Assembly (NCBI RefSeq): GCF_009827445.1
Contig: NZ_WTYI01000001.1
Location: 1,020,381 to 1,084,380 of the forward strand
DNA from: Qipengyuania aquimaris
GTDB taxonomy: Bacteria; Pseudomonadota; Alphaproteobacteria; Sphingomonadales; Sphingomonadaceae
Direction: 5' to 3'
DNA length: 64,000 nucleotides
A model generated the notes under the pieces. It was not told the DNA's origin. It did not search any database and saw nothing but the letters and a program-made list of their open reading frames with translations. Positions within the stretch are counted from its first letter, which is position 1; every line of letters begins with the position of its first letter. The position numbers were made by a program, and so were the translations under genes. Below, piece after piece: positions 27,922 through 40,025 of this stretch.

Positions 27922-29009
27922 GACGCCCCGTCGAGCATTTCGGTCAGTCCCAGTGGGGCAAACCGCCCCATGATAAGCTGTTCGAATATACCGATCCCGC
28001 TCCTGCCGTCGCTGCCGGTTACCCGGATCGGGATTTGCACGTGAATGTTTTCCGGCTTTAGCGGGTCAAGCGTCGCAAGATCGATGTCCTCACGTGATAC
28101 CCGCAATGGTCCATGGTGCAGGCCATGGCCCCACTCGGGGTGCGTATAGCCGATCCCGCGCATCTGGAACCGGCCGAGCGGTTCGAAGGTCACCTGCTCC
28201 GGTGCGCCCTTCAGGGCGAGCGATAGCGTGCCCCCCGATGGCCAACGAGTGTCAGGGGCGAGCCGGGTTCGCATGCTCCCCACTCCCTCGTTGATATCGC
28301 GGGCGTCGGCTCCGTCCGGGGCCCATGCCGCACGGGTATTCCACGCCTCTCCATGCTCGTCGTTATTCACATGGAAGAACAGGCTGCCATCGTCGAAATT
28401 GATTGGCGTCCACTGCCAGAAAAACCCGGGCAATTGATGGCCGGGTATCGGCTGAGGATCGCTGGCACCGATCGGTCGAATTCCCCAACTGCGGTCGCGT
28501 GTTCCCGCAGTCCCCTGCGCTAGGGAGTGGCGCTCCCCGTCGAGCGAAATCCAGCCCGTAAGGTGCCCGTTCTGCGTCATGCGCGTGCAATCCATGAACG
28601 CTCGCGGGCCGAGCCGATGGGTGAAACGCGGTTCCTCGATTGGGAATGCACGACCGGTGAAAGTGAATTCGGCGGCGATGCCTTCGGTTTCCTCGACCTT
28701 CACTTTCAATGCATGCAAGGGTTCGACGATTTCGATGGAAATGGGTCCGCAGCTCAAGGCCATGCGTTCCATGCCCATTTCGGCCGAGGCGTGAACGCAA
28801 TGCTGCGTATCGCCTCTGATGAAGCTGAAGTGCGCATCGACGATGTCGAGTTGTGGGTAAATCCCGAATGCCAGGGCAAAGAAACCGCTGCCGTCGGGCG
28901 CATAGCCATTGAAGAAATAGCGGTCGTAGAAATTCCGGTCCGTGCCCGAATAGGCGATCGGTTCGGGCGTCTGATGGATCGGATAATCGTCCCCGCGCGA
29001 TAGAACCAT
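27918..29009 (-). CDS. Unknown protein, CrtC/AttH lipocalin-like
   Basis: A 363-residue soluble protein with no signal peptide. I do not recognise it securely. It is rich in beta-type sequence, with alternating charged and aromatic residues ([20 protein letters not shown], near residue 45; [11 protein letters not shown] and [20 protein letters not shown], near 170-205). These WGIRP and FFWQWT patches resemble proteins related to hydroxyneurosporene synthase (CrtC) or AttH, which bind hydrophobic substrates. The ATG at 29009 shares one base with the stop of the phosphotransferase gene upstream, so the two are cotranslated and probably act on the same compound, which is inference. Confidence 0.6.
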   Translation of the reverse strand: MVLSRGDDYPIHQTPEPIAYSGTDRNFYDRYFFNGYAPDGSGFFALAFGIYPQLDIVDAHFSFIRGDTQHCVHASAEMGMERMALSCGPISIEIVEPLHALKVKVEETEGIAAEFTFTGRAFPIEEPRFTHRLGPRAFMDCTRMTQNGHLTGWISLDGERHSLAQGTAGTRDRSWGIRPIGASDPQPIPGHQLPGFFWQWTPINFDDGSLFFHVNNDEHGEAWNTRAAWAPDGADARDINEGVGSMRTRLAPDTRWPSGGTLSLALKGAPEQVTFEPLGRFQMRGIGYTHPEWGHGLHHGPLRVSREDIDLATLDPLKPENIHVQIPIRVTGSDGRSGIGIFEQLIMGRFAPLGLTEMLDGAS

Positions 29010-30067
29010 CAATTCGCCTCCTTTAACGCCGCTATGCTGTCATGCCGAAGTGCCATCGCGCAAGCGCCGCGCGCCATCGACAGGAAATTTGCATCGCCCC
29101 GCTCGGTCCTCTCGACGAATGCCGCGCTGAAGACTGCGGTCGAAACACCGTGCAGTATCCCTGTGCGAAAGTCGGTAGCAATGTCCGCGCGGCTCAGATC
29201 GACGCCACGAGCCTTCATGTCGTAGAGGTAGAGATCGAGCAGTTCGTCCTCGTGCTCGAGGCCGAGGTCGCCGATGCCGCAGCCCATGAAATATCCGATG
29301 TCCGTCATCGCTTTGCCGACCGTGACTGTCTGCCAGTCAAGGATCGCAATCGGCTCCGCTCCGCCGTGGATATCGAACAGCATGTTATCGAGCCGGAAAT
29401 CCCCATGCACCAGGCACTGGGGATCGCCGTTCCTTTGGTGATATAGGGACGACACTTCGGCGAGCTCGTCGCACAGAGCCATGTATTCCGGCTCGAGCTG
29501 AGAGGCGTACCTTTCGCGAAACACCGCTTGCGCCTGCGGGTACATCGCCGCGATCTTTTCTCCCAGGTCGGGTGCGGGCTGAATCCAATCGGCCGAAAGC
29601 AGGTCCTTGTTGCCCCAGCTGGGCGCGTGAATTGCAGCCGCCTGCCTGATGGCAGCCTTCGCGTCGTCAAGCGAGCATCCCCGGATCTGGTCGCCCTGCC
29701 GGGCCGGTCCAAGATCTTCGAAGATCAGGCAAAACCTTTGCCCGTTGTCACAAACATCAGCGAAATGAACCTTAGGCACCCTGACATCCAGCTCGGGTGC
29801 TGCCTCGCGATAAAAGTGAACTTCTTTGCTATAGAGTCCGAATAGCGCCGCCGTTGCGCGGCTGGTCTCGTCCGCTGCAGGAAACTTGGCGGCGAGTGTC
29901 GCAGGAACGCGCCCGCCGACATCCGGTCCTTGCAGCGCAATCCGGACACTGTCGCCGACTTGTCCGGTGCCGATCGGTGTCCAGCCAAGGTCGGTTACTT
30001 CCGTCCCGAGCAACTCACTGAGCCAGGCCGCAGTAATGTCGTCCGGGTGACCCGGAATATGGTCCAT
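29009..30067 (-). CDS. Phosphotransferase of the aminoglycoside-phosphotransferase-like family
   Basis: A 352-residue protein-kinase-like phosphotransferase. The catalytic loop CLVHGDFRLDNMLFD (near residue 218) has the HGD.R..N pattern with catalytic Asp and metal-binding Asn, and AILDWQTVTVG (near 243) holds the DFG-like Asp. An N-terminal lobe with VGDSVRIAL and LAAKFP supplies the nucleotide lysine region. Members phosphorylate antibiotics, sugars or small alcohols, and many are CoA- or lipid-pathway enzymes, so antibiotic resistance should not be assumed. Directly upstream of, and overlapping by one base, the CrtC-like gene. The 86 bases to the next gene hold nothing I recognise. Confidence 0.85.
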   Translation of the reverse strand: MDHIPGHPDDITAAWLSELLGTEVTDLGWTPIGTGQVGDSVRIALQGPDVGGRVPATLAAKFPAADETSRATAALFGLYSKEVHFYREAAPELDVRVPKVHFADVCDNGQRFCLIFEDLGPARQGDQIRGCSLDDAKAAIRQAAAIHAPSWGNKDLLSADWIQPAPDLGEKIAAMYPQAQAVFRERYASQLEPEYMALCDELAEVSSLYHQRNGDPQCLVHGDFRLDNMLFDIHGGAEPIAILDWQTVTVGKAMTDIGYFMGCGIGDLGLEHEDELLDLYLYDMKARGVDLSRADIATDFRTGILHGVSTAVFSAAFVERTERGDANFLSMARGACAMALRHDSIAALKEAN

Positions 30068-30153
30068 GCGAAAACTGCCCTCTCCCTAGGTAGGAAAGGC
30101 TAGCCAGACCATCACCGCATGGCAATCTGCATCGTGCATTCCTGTCCACCGAA

Positions 30154-32400
<2,247 letters not shown>

Positions 32401-32421
32401 TCGGTGAGCAAGGGGGGCTCG

Positions 32422-32853
32422 ATGCTCGAAGAAGAAGAGCGCGACAACGCGCCGTATGATGGTCCGGTAGACTTGCCGGACGATTATGAGCCCGAAGAAG
32501 AGCACGACGAAGCAGTCGGCCCTTCCCTAGCCGACGATGTCATCGCGCTGCTTGAAGACGGCAAGACTTATGCCGAGGCCGAAATGGCCTACCAGAAGAG
32601 CCGCGCGGGATTTGCAGCAAACAGGATCAAGGGCGCCATTGCCTTCGGGCTTGGCGCCTTTGGCGTTCTCCACCTCGCCTTGATCGCCATGACTGTGGGA
32701 TTGGTGATCGCACTGGCGCCCATCGTCGGCCCGTGGATCGCGACTGCTATCGTTACGATTGCTCTGGTCGCAATCGGCATTCTCTTCCTCAGCCTGTTGA
32801 AAGCACGGATCGACGAGGTTCGCGACGCTTTTTCGGAAGACAATCATGAGTGA
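32422..32853 (+). CDS. Phage-holin-like (YqjE-type) membrane protein
   Basis: A 143-residue protein with a very acidic N-terminus (EEEERDN and PEEEHDEAVG), then a helix (LEDGKTYAEAEMAYQKSRAG) and two transmembrane segments around residues 70-120. This matches the holin-superfamily III/YqjE type, which usually accompanies YqjD-like proteins as here. Despite the name there is no sign of phage. The ATG at 32422 follows AAGGGG by six bases; a GTG at 32404 is the alternative start. Overlaps the next gene by eight bases. Confidence 0.75.
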   Translation: MLEEEERDNAPYDGPVDLPDDYEPEEEHDEAVGPSLADDVIALLEDGKTYAEAEMAYQKSRAGFAANRIKGAIAFGLGAFGVLHLALIAMTVGLVIALAPIVGPWIATAIVTIALVAIGILFLSLLKARIDEVRDAFSEDNHE

Positions 32854-33157
32854 TCGCAAGGCACAGATGCTGGCCGACCGCCACTTGCGCAATTCTGCCA
32901 AGGCGCTGGTCGATGCCGACGTCCAAAACCTGAAAACGACCTTCCGCGGAAAGTCGCTTGGAGAACGCGCAATGGATCGCGTCCGTGAGGGCGCAATCGA
33001 CGTCTACGAAGAAGCCGTGGAGGTTGCCGAGAACAATAAGGGTGCACTTGCCGCCCTGGTCGCAGCAATCGCGGTCTGGTTTGCGCGTAACCCGATCCTT
33101 TCCATCTTCGGCCTCGAGCCAGAAGACGACGAAGAGACAGCGCAGAACGACGAGTAG
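32846..33157 (+). CDS. Small membrane-associated protein of the stress cluster
   Basis: A 103-residue protein. A basic N-terminal helical part (DRKAQMLADRHLRNSAKALV) is followed by a second helix and one hydrophobic segment (NKGALAALVAAIAVWFARNP), then an acidic tail (EPEDDEETAQNDE). I do not recognise the family with certainty; the layout resembles DUF3618/YqjK-like proteins that accompany YqjD and YqjE. Its start overlaps the holin-like gene by eight bases, so it is translationally coupled. Function unknown, probably envelope-related. Confidence 0.7.
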   Translation: MSDRKAQMLADRHLRNSAKALVDADVQNLKTTFRGKSLGERAMDRVREGAIDVYEEAVEVAENNKGALAALVAAIAVWFARNPILSIFGLEPEDDEETAQNDE

Positions 33158-33159
33158 GC

Positions 33160-33185
33160 GGAACGACCGCCCCCCTCAAATCGTT
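33160..33185 (+). promoter_or_regulatory. Second EcfG-type promoter inside the stress cluster
   Basis: GGAAC (33160-33164), a 17-base spacer and CGTT (33182-33185) match the EcfG consensus exactly. It starts just after the stop of the preceding gene and would initiate near 33192, 26 bases before the next ATG. Confidence 0.72.
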
Positions 33186-33217
33186 GACTCCACGAACACA
33201 AATTCCGGAGAAAACTC

Positions 33218-33727
33218 ATGGCAGACAACGCCACCACCAACGTCACCCCGATCAGCGCCGATAGCCAGCTAAGCGACGAGCAGAAGCGTGAGCGTCTTCG
33301 CAAGCGGATCGAAGCTGGCGAAAAGCGCAATGAAGAACGCAGCTTCGCCGACCAGGCGAAGGACGTTGCAGACAGTGCGGTCGACTTCGCCAAGAAGCAC
33401 CCCGTCGCAACCGTCGCCGGTGCAGTCGTGGTAGGACTCGCCATCGGCGCAATGACGCGCAGGGGCCGCGAGCTCGGTCGCCGCGGCGGATCGCTCGCTT
33501 CCTATGCAGCGGATGCGGCGCTCGCCTACGGCCTCTCGATCATCGACGAGGTCGGCGACAAGTTCGAAGACTACAGCGATGCCGCAGGCACGCAGGCACG
33601 CAGGCTCAAGCGTGATACAGCCTATCGTGCCGATTCGCTCGGCGATGCGCTGAGGTCCGGTGGTCGCAAGGCGAGCCGCAAGTCCTCGCGCACTGTGCGC
33701 GATCTCAAGGCACGCGTCGGTCGCTAA
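33218..33727 (+). CDS. Stress-cluster membrane-anchored helical protein
   Basis: A 169-residue protein. The N-terminal third is charged and helical (DEQKRERLRKRIEAGEKRNE). A helix leads into a glycine-rich membrane segment (KKHPVATVAGAVVVGLAIGA, residues 64-83) followed by RRGRELGRRGG, the ElaB/YqjD/DUF883-type anchor. The C-terminus is basic (SGGRKASRKSSRTVRDLKAR). Related in style to the product of 31762-32400. It has its own EcfG-type promoter and a Shine-Dalgarno GGAG seven bases upstream, and ends with a strong terminator. Function unknown. Confidence 0.72.
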   Translation: MADNATTNVTPISADSQLSDEQKRERLRKRIEAGEKRNEERSFADQAKDVADSAVDFAKKHPVATVAGAVVVGLAIGAMTRRGRELGRRGGSLASYAADAALAYGLSIIDEVGDKFEDYSDAAGTQARRLKRDTAYRADSLGDALRSGGRKASRKSSRTVRDLKARVGR

Positions 33728-33750
33728 GACATAAGTAGCAGTTCGATGCC

Positions 33751-33786
33751 AAAGCGGCGCGACGGGTTTTCCTGTCGCGCCGCTTT
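33751..33786 (+). terminator. Terminator after the stress cluster
   Basis: AAAGCGGCGCGAC (33751-33763) pairs perfectly with GTCGCGCCGCTTT (33774-33786) around a 10-base loop. The strong 13-base stem ends in TTT, with no longer T-run. Confidence 0.75.
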
Positions 33787-33834
33787 CGCTATGGGCGTCG
33801 CAAATCTCCTCCCCAAGATTGGAAAACAAACATC

Positions 33835-34065
33835 ATGGAAGAAAAAGAGAGTAAGCAGACGCTCTACCTCGTCATGGGCGGCCGTGTGACCGACCCGCGC
33901 AGCGTGACCTTTAGCGATCCCGAGAGCATCCACGTGGCAGGCGTCTATTCGACTTACGAAAATGCCGAAAGCGCATGGCGCGGCAATGCCCAGCGCACGG
34001 TCGACGATGCCGAGATGAAATACGTCATCGTACACCTGCACAAACTGCTCGACCCGGAAGCCTGA
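33835..34065 (+). CDS. DUF4170 domain protein
   Basis: A 76-residue soluble protein matching DUF4170, a small family I know mainly from alphaproteobacteria. The characteristic pattern is LYLVMGGRVTDP near the N-terminus, then HVAGVYSTYENAESAWRGNA and a final strand YVIVHLHKLLDP. Function unknown. It lies after the terminator of the stress cluster and seven bases before a GNAT acetyltransferase, with which it is probably cotranscribed. Confidence 0.88.
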   Translation: MEEKESKQTLYLVMGGRVTDPRSVTFSDPESIHVAGVYSTYENAESAWRGNAQRTVDDAEMKYVIVHLHKLLDPEA

Positions 34066-34072
34066 CACAGCC

Positions 34073-34549
34073 GTGGCCTATTCGATCCGGCCATACCAGG
34101 ATTCGGATGCCGAGGCTCTGGCGTCGGTCTGCAGGGCCGCGATCAAGGGCATTGGACCCGAAGCCTATTCGGACGAACAGGTGGATGTCTGGCTATCGCG
34201 GCACCCTGGTGCCGAACTTTATCGTGAACGAGTAAATAATGGCGCTACGATCTTCGTCGCCGCCAATGAAGCAGACGATCCGGTCGCCTATGCGTTGCTG
34301 GAGCCGGACGGGCATCTGGATCACCTCTACAATGATCCGGCGCACACCCGCAAAGGACTGGCGCTGAACTTGCTGGCGACTGCATCGCTCTTCGCCAAGC
34401 ACCACGGCATCACTCGCCTCTACACCGAGGCGAGCGACCTCGCCCGCCCCTCATTCGAAGAGGCAGGTTACGTGGCTACAGAAAAGCGCGAGTTCGAAAT
34501 CGACGGTGTGCCGATCCACAACTGGGCGATGGAAAAAGCCATCGACTGA
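34073..34549 (+). CDS. GNAT-family N-acetyltransferase
   Basis: A 158-residue acetyltransferase that would transfer an acetyl group from acetyl-CoA to an amine; the substrate is unknown. The N-terminal strand-helix MAYSIRPYQDSDAEALASVC is typical. The acetyl-CoA-binding motif A is recognisable in LDHLYNDPAHTRKGLALNLL (near residue 82), with RKGLA in place of the usual RGxG(I/V)G pattern. The C-terminal EIDGVPIHNWAMEKA is the usual last strand of YafP-like members. The start is the GTG at 34073. The gene converges on greA across 12 bases. Confidence 0.85.
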   Translation: MAYSIRPYQDSDAEALASVCRAAIKGIGPEAYSDEQVDVWLSRHPGAELYRERVNNGATIFVAANEADDPVAYALLEPDGHLDHLYNDPAHTRKGLALNLLATASLFAKHHGITRLYTEASDLARPSFEEAGYVATEKREFEIDGVPIHNWAMEKAID

Positions 34550-34561
34550 CGGCGTGTCGCC

Positions 34562-35029
34562 TCAGATGAATTCGATCTTGTCGATCAGGTAGAACTTGTC
34601 GCCCGAAGGAACCGTCACTTCGACCTCTTCCTCCACCTGCTTGCCGATCAGCGCGCGAGCAATCGGCGAAGTATACGAAATCCGGCCCTGGGCAGCATCT
34701 GCTTCGGTCTGGCCGACGATCTGGTATTTCACCGGTTTGTCGTCTTCGTCGAGCAGGGTCACGGTCGCTCCGAAAACGATCTTGTCGCCCGAAAGCGTGC
34801 TCGGGTCGATAATCTGTGCGCGGCTGATCTTGTCTTCCAGGTCGCCGATCATGGCCTCGACCTGCCCCTGACGTTCTTTCGCGGCGTGATATTCGGCGTT
34901 TTCAGAAAGATCGCCATGCGCGCGCGCTTCCTCGATCGCGTCGACGATCCTCGGCCTTTCGGCACGCAGCACCTTCAGATCGGCAGTGAGCTTCTCGTAG
35001 CCCTCGGCCAGCATCGGCACTTTATCCAT
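34562..35029 (-). CDS. greA: Transcription elongation factor GreA
   Basis: Rescues backtracked RNA polymerase by stimulating transcript cleavage. The 155-residue protein has the N-terminal coiled coil ([20 protein letters not shown] to about residue 75) with the acidic tip in [20 protein letters not shown], and the C-terminal FKBP-like domain ending in [20 protein letters not shown] and [10 protein letters not shown]. The ATG at 35029 matches the family start. It lies 113 bases downstream of carB on the same strand. Confidence 0.97.
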   Translation of the reverse strand: MDKVPMLAEGYEKLTADLKVLRAERPRIVDAIEEARAHGDLSENAEYHAAKERQGQVEAMIGDLEDKISRAQIIDPSTLSGDKIVFGATVTLLDEDDKPVKYQIVGQTEADAAQGRISYTSPIARALIGKQVEEEVEVTVPSGDKFYLIDKIEFI

Positions 35030-35142
35030 GGAACCCCAAATCCTTCCTGCTTGCCCTGCCCCCCCGGGACAATTCGAACCCAGCCGCAGGAAAAGCGGGC
35101 CTTGGAATGTTCGTATGTCGGGAAGGTGGGCGTGTGTTCTTG

Positions 35143-38100
35143 TCAGCTATAATAGTCTTGCAATGAACGCACTTCAAGCTGCTCGGTGGAAACCTCTGCA
35201 ATCGCCCGCGCCGCAGCTAGGCTGGCTGCCGCCGTCGTGTAGTACGGAACCTTCTTTTCGAGGGCCGCCACACGGATCGACTGGCTATCCAGAAGCGACT
35301 GCCAACCCTCGGTAGTGTTGAAGATCAGGTCCACTTCACCGTCGATGATCGCATCGACGATGTGCGGGCGACCTTCGGCCACCTTGTTGACTGGCTCGAC
35401 GTTCAGACCCTGCTCCACCAGGAAGCGCTGCGTCCCGCCCGTCGCGATGACGCGGAAGCCCTGCTCCAGCACGGTCGCGACTGCGGGGAGGATGACTTCC
35501 TTGTCGCTGTCCTTGACCGACACGAACAGCGTGCCGCCTTCGGGAAGGATCATGCCCGCACCCAGCTGCGACTTCAGGAACGCCGCCGGGAAATCGCGGT
35601 CGATCCCCATCACCTCGCCGGTGCTCTTCATCTCAGGCGACAGGACCGGATCGGAACCTGGGAAGCGGCTGAAGGGGAATACGGCTTCCTTCACCGCCAT
35701 GTGGTCGGGCCGCAGGTTGAACGGTTCGAAATTGGAAAGCGGTTCGCCCGCCATGACGCGCGCGGCGACCTTGGCGACGGGCTGGCCGATGGCCTTCGCC
35801 ACGAAGGGCACGGTTCGGCTGGCGCGCGGATTGACCTCGATCAGGTAGACCCCGCCGTCCTTCACCGCGAACTGCACGTTCATCAGGCCGCGCACGTCCA
35901 GCGCCTCTGCCAGGGCGGTCGCCTGGCGCTCCATCTCCTCGACGATGTCGTCAGGCAGACTGTAAGGCGGAAGGGTGCAAGCGCTGTCGCCCGAGTGGAC
36001 GCCGGCTTCCTCGATGTGCTGCATGACGCCGGCGATGCGCACTTCATTGCCATCGGCAATCACATCGACGTCGCATTCCACCGCATCGCGCAGGTACTGG
36101 TCGACCAGCACGGGGCTGTCGCCGGACACGTTCACTGCCGTGTTGATGTAGTCATCGAGCTGCGCTTCGCTGTCGACGATCTCCATCGCGCGGCCGCCGA
36201 GGACGTAGCTCGGGCGGAGCAGGACCGGATATCCGATCCGCGCGGCGACGGCTGCGGCCTCGTCCCGGCTCTTGGCGATGCCATTGTCCGGCTGCATGAG
36301 ATCGAGCTTCGAAACCAGCTTGGCGAAACGTTCGCGGTCTTCGGCAAGGTCGATTGCATCGGGCGACGTGCCGAGGATCGGGATGCCTTCGCGTTCGAGC
36401 GCAGCGGCCAGCTTGAGCGGGGTCTGCCCGCCGAACTGGACGATCACGCCCACGACTTCACCTTTGGACATTTCGACGCGAAGGATTTCCAGCACGTCCT
36501 CTTCCGTCAACGGCTCGAAATAGAGGCGGTCGGAGGTGTCGTAGTCGGTCGAAACGGTCTCGGGGTTGCAATTGACCATGATGGTCTCGAACCCGGCTTC
36601 GGCAAGCGCGAAGCAGGCGTGGACGCAGCAATAGTCGAACTCAATGCCCTGCCCGATCCGGTTCGGGCCGCCGCCGAGGATGACGATCTTCTTGCGATCG
36701 CTCGGCTCCGCCTCGTCCTCGGGCTCCCCGAAGCTGGGCGCTTCGTAGGTAGAGTACATATACGGCGTGACGGCCTCGAATTCGGCCGCGCAGCTGTCGA
36801 TGCGCTTGAAAACGGGGTTCACGCCGAGCTTCTGGCGCAGCTTGCGCACTTCCTGTTCGCTGGTGGCGCCGGCCATGGCGCGCAAAGCGTCATGCAGTAG
36901 GCCGGAGCGGCGGGCCTGCGTTTCCGCCATGCCGCCGGCAACGCCGACCGAACGGACCGCCAGCGTGGCGAGGCGCTTGTCGGAGAAGCCCATGGCTTTG
37001 AGGCGGCGCATCTCGGCCGCATCGCGCGGCAGGCCGTTGTGCCCAAGCATCTGCTCTTCGTAGATGATCGCTTCGATCTGGCGCAGGAACCACGGGTCGA
37101 AACCGGTGATCGGCTGGATTTCATCAACGGTGAGGCCTTCGCGGAAGGCCTGCGCGATCTTGAGGATCCGATCGGGCGTGCGCTGCGAGAGCGCCGCGGT
37201 GATCTTGTCGCGGCTCACGCCTTCCAGTTCGGGGACGCGGTTGAACCCGTCGAGGCCGGTTTCGAGGCCACGCAGTGCCTTCTGCATGCTCTCGGCAAAG
37301 CAGCGACCGATCGCCATGACCTCGCCCACCGACTTCATGGCCGTGGCGAGTTCAGCCTTCGCTCCCTTGAACTTCTCGAATGCGAAGCGCGGGATCTTGG
37401 TGACGACATAGTCGATGGTCGGCTCGAACGAGGCGGGCGTTGCGCCGGTGATCTCGTTGTCGATTTCGTCGAGCGTGTAGCCGACCGCCAGCTTCGCCGC
37501 GACGCGCGCGATCGGGAAGCCGGTCGCCTTGGATGCCAGCGCCGAGGAGCGCGAGACACGCGGGTTCATCTCGATCACGATCAGGCGGCCATCCTTCGGA
37601 TTGACTGCGAACTGTACGTTCGAACCGCCTGTTTCCACGCCGATTTCGCGCAAAACCTCGATAGAGGCAGTGCGCATGATCTGGTATTCCTTGTCGGTCA
37701 GCGTTAGCGCCGGTGCTACGGTGATGGAATCGCCCGTGTGCACGCCCATCGGATCGACGTTTTCGATCGAGCAGATGATGATGCAATTGTCCTTGCGGTC
37801 GCGCACCACCTCCATCTCGTATTCTTTCCAGCCGAGCAGCGATTCCTCGATCAGGACTTCGGTGGTGGGCGATGCGTCGAGGCCTTCGCGCACGATGCGC
37901 TCGAACTCGGCCTTGTTGTAGGCGATGCCCCCGCCCGTCCCGCCGAGCGTGAAGCTCGGGCGGATGATGGAGGGCAAACCGGTGCGTTCGAGCACTGCAA
38001 AGGCCTCGTCCACCGTGTTCGCGATACCGCTGCGGGCGCTTTCGAGGCCGATCTTGTCCATCGCCTCGCGGAAACGCTGGCGGTTTTCCGCCTTGTCGAT

Positions 38101-38466
38101 GGCGTCGGCCTTGGCGCCGATCATCTGGACGCCGTACTTCTCCAGCACACCCAGCCCGTCGAGCTTGAGCGCGCAGTTCAGCGCGGTCTGCCCGCCCATT
38201 GTCGGCAAGACCGCATCGGGTCGTTCCTTCTCGATGATCTTGGCGACGATTTCCGGCGTTATCGGCTCGACATAAGTCGCGTCGGCCATTTCCGGATCGG
38301 TCATGATCGTGGCAGGGTTGGAGTTGACCAGGATGACCCGGTATCCCTCCTCCTTCAGCGCCTTGATCGCCTGCGTGCCGGAATAGTCGAACTCGCAAGC
38401 CTGGCCGATGATGATCGGACCGGCGCCAATGACGAGGATCGAGGAGATGTCAGTGCGTTTGGGCAT
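35143..38466 (-). CDS. carB: Carbamoyl-phosphate synthase large subunit
   Basis: Makes carbamoyl phosphate for arginine and pyrimidine synthesis from ammonia (supplied by CarA), bicarbonate and two ATP. The 1107-residue protein has two homologous ATP-grasp halves: the first opens with [20 protein letters not shown] and the second with [20 protein letters not shown] (near residue 592). Magnesium and ATP-binding motifs such as [14 protein letters not shown] and [17 protein letters not shown] are intact, and a C-terminal MGS-like allosteric domain follows from about 960. The ATG at 38466 shares one base with the stop of the small gene that separates it from carA. Confidence 0.98.
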   Translation of the reverse strand: MPKRTDISSILVIGAGPIIIGQACEFDYSGTQAIKALKEEGYRVILVNSNPATIMTDPEMADATYVEPITPEIVAKIIEKERPDAVLPTMGGQTALNCALKLDGLGVLEKYGVQMIGAKADAIDKAENRQRFREAMDKIGLESARSGIANTVDEAFAVLERTGLPSIIRPSFTLGGTGGGIAYNKAEFERIVREGLDASPTTEVLIEESLLGWKEYEMEVVRDRKDNCIIICSIENVDPMGVHTGDSITVAPALTLTDKEYQIMRTASIEVLREIGVETGGSNVQFAVNPKDGRLIVIEMNPRVSRSSALASKATGFPIARVAAKLAVGYTLDEIDNEITGATPASFEPTIDYVVTKIPRFAFEKFKGAKAELATAMKSVGEVMAIGRCFAESMQKALRGLETGLDGFNRVPELEGVSRDKITAALSQRTPDRILKIAQAFREGLTVDEIQPITGFDPWFLRQIEAIIYEEQMLGHNGLPRDAAEMRRLKAMGFSDKRLATLAVRSVGVAGGMAETQARRSGLLHDALRAMAGATSEQEVRKLRQKLGVNPVFKRIDSCAAEFEAVTPYMYSTYEAPSFGEPEDEAEPSDRKKIVILGGGPNRIGQGIEFDYCCVHACFALAEAGFETIMVNCNPETVSTDYDTSDRLYFEPLTEEDVLEILRVEMSKGEVVGVIVQFGGQTPLKLAAALEREGIPILGTSPDAIDLAEDRERFAKLVSKLDLMQPDNGIAKSRDEAAAVAARIGYPVLLRPSYVLGGRAMEIVDSEAQLDDYINTAVNVSGDSPVLVDQYLRDAVECDVDVIADGNEVRIAGVMQHIEEAGVHSGDSACTLPPYSLPDDIVEEMERQATALAEALDVRGLMNVQFAVKDGGVYLIEVNPRASRTVPFVAKAIGQPVAKVAARVMAGEPLSNFEPFNLRPDHMAVKEAVFPFSRFPGSDPVLSPEMKSTGEVMGIDRDFPAAFLKSQLGAGMILPEGGTLFVSVKDSDKEVILPAVATVLEQGFRVIATGGTQRFLVEQGLNVEPVNKVAEGRPHIVDAIIDGEVDLIFNTTEGWQSLLDSQSIRVAALEKKVPYYTTAAASLAAARAIAEVSTEQLEVRSLQDYYS

Positions 38467-38690
38467 CAAAGGTGCTTTCTAGCCAGTTCAGCAAGCTGTT
38501 CGACAGCTTCTTTGCTAAGCCGCAATGTCTGAGAGACCTTCCCAGGAATCTCTCTGTCAGCCGAACCCACAGTGTTTATTTGGAGAAACTTTTCGCCGTC
38601 TTGGCCCTGTATGGACCAGCCACCGTGCGTTTCCGAGTGACGAGCGTTTGCCTTTAAATCAAGTTCATCGATTTTCCGGATAATAGCCAT
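38466..38690 (-). CDS. Small low-GC gene inserted between carA and carB
   Basis: A 74-residue protein. The N-terminus reads [20 protein letters not shown], the middle has [20 protein letters not shown] and the C-terminus is helical ([16 protein letters not shown]). The (G)S.(D/E)R.(I/M)PGK.SQ pattern recurs in short proteins often labelled, probably wrongly, methionyl-tRNA formyltransferase, and found in variable regions. GC is about 50% by hand count against well over 60% in carA and carB. Its ATG shares one base with the carA stop (TAATG) and its stop shares one with the carB start (TGATG); GGGAG lies seven bases before its start. It should be made whenever CarA and CarB are. Function unknown. 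Confidence 0.8.
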   Translation of the reverse strand: MAIIRKIDELDLKANARHSETHGGWSIQGQDGEKFLQINTVGSADREIPGKVSQTLRLSKEAVEQLAELARKHL

Positions 38691-39874
38691 TACGTCGCTC
38701 CCAACATCCCCACGAACTTCTCGAACAGGTAGAAGCTGTCCTGCGGCCCTGGGCTTGCCTCGGGGTGGTATTGCACGCCGAACGCCTTCTTGCCCTTGAT
38801 CGAGATGCCGCAATTGGTGCCGTCGAACAGCGAGACGTGGGTCTGCTCTACGCCATCCGGCAGGGTGTCGACATCGACCGCGAAGCCGTGGTTCATGCTG
38901 GTGATCTCGACGAGGCCTTCGCTGGCGCCCCACTCTCCGCCGACACGCTGGACGGGGTGGTTGGCGCCGCGGTGGCCCTGGAACATCTTGGCGGTCTTCG
39001 CGCCCGCCGCGAGGCCGAGCATTTGGTGACCGAGGCAAATGCCGAACAGCGGCACGTCGGCATCCAGCAGGCCCTTGATCACCGGCACGGCATATTCGCC
39101 GGTTGCCGACGGATCGCCCGGGCCGTTCGAGAGGAACACGCCATCGGGCTTCAGCGCCATGACCTCGTCCAGCGCGGTTCGTGCGGGCACGACAGTGACC
39201 TTGGCTCCCGCCTTCACGAGATTGCGGAAGATATTGTCCTTAGCGCCGTAATCGATAGCGACGACGTGCGGTTTGTCAGCAGTACCCTCGGTATAACCGA
39301 AGCCGAGCTGCCAGTGACCGCCCTTCCAGTCTTCCTGCCCTTCGCGGGTCACACCGGGGACGAGGTCGAGGCCTTCCAGCCCGCTCCATTCGGCGGCCTG
39401 CTTCTTCAGCGCCTTCATGTCGAACTCGCCGCGCGGATTGTGCGCGATGACCGCATTCGGTGCGCCGTTGAGGCGAATGCGGCGGGTCAGCGCGCGCGTG
39501 TCCACGCCCGACAGGCCGATCTTGCCGTGGGCGGTCATCCAGTCGACAAATTCCTGCTGTGCGCGGAAATTGGACTGCGGCGTGACTTCCTGGCGCACGA
39601 TGCAGCCGACGGCACCGAGCCCGCGGCTTTCGTGGTCTTCCTCGTTCGCACCGACATTGCCGATATGCGGGAAAGTGAAGGTGACGATCTGGCTGTCGTA
39701 GGAGGGATCGGTCATCACCTCCTGGTATCCGGTCATCGCCGTGTTGAAGCACACTTCGCCGACGGCCGATCCGGAAGCGCCGAAGCCCTTGCCCCAGATG
39801 CAGGTTCCGTCCGCGAAGACGAGGACTCCCGTCGCGCCTTTGGGTTGCGCGTGCGAGAATGCGGGCAGGGCCAT
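38690..39874 (-). CDS. carA: Carbamoyl-phosphate synthase small (glutaminase) subunit
   Basis: Hydrolyses glutamine and passes ammonia to CarB. The 394-residue protein has the CarA-specific N-terminal domain (DGTCIWGKGFGASGSAVGEV, near residue 22) and a C-terminal class I amidotransferase domain, with nucleophile Cys in FGICLGHQMLG (near 272) and the His-Glu pair in FGVQYHPEASPGP (near 368). It is the first gene of a minus-strand operon with the small inserted gene and carB. The 151 bases between its start and yqeY on the other strand must hold its promoter; none stands out. Confidence 0.97.
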   Translation of the reverse strand: MALPAFSHAQPKGATGVLVFADGTCIWGKGFGASGSAVGEVCFNTAMTGYQEVMTDPSYDSQIVTFTFPHIGNVGANEEDHESRGLGAVGCIVRQEVTPQSNFRAQQEFVDWMTAHGKIGLSGVDTRALTRRIRLNGAPNAVIAHNPRGEFDMKALKKQAAEWSGLEGLDLVPGVTREGQEDWKGGHWQLGFGYTEGTADKPHVVAIDYGAKDNIFRNLVKAGAKVTVVPARTALDEVMALKPDGVFLSNGPGDPSATGEYAVPVIKGLLDADVPLFGICLGHQMLGLAAGAKTAKMFQGHRGANHPVQRVGGEWGASEGLVEITSMNHGFAVDVDTLPDGVEQTHVSLFDGTNCGISIKGKKAFGVQYHPEASPGPQDSFYLFEKFVGMLGAT

Positions 39875-40025
39875 GGGGGCTCTCCGAGTCAGGGGTTTCC
39901 GGCGATGTCGCTAAGCCATGGCCGCTATAGGTGCTGCGCCTCCCCGTCAAGCGGAACACTTGGCTTTGCGTCAGCTTGCCTTACATGGGACCCGAACCAT
40001 CCACAGTTTAGCGTTAAGAGGCCTC

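Noticed and set aside
29009..30067. Aminoglycoside resistance gene
   Set aside because: The APH-like fold is widespread in enzymes with other substrates, and nothing mobile or resistance-related surrounds it, so calling it a resistance determinant is not supported.
32422..32853. Prophage remnant from a holin-like protein
   Set aside because: Holin-superfamily III proteins of this type occur in chromosomal stress clusters, and there are no phage genes, integrase or attachment sites nearby.
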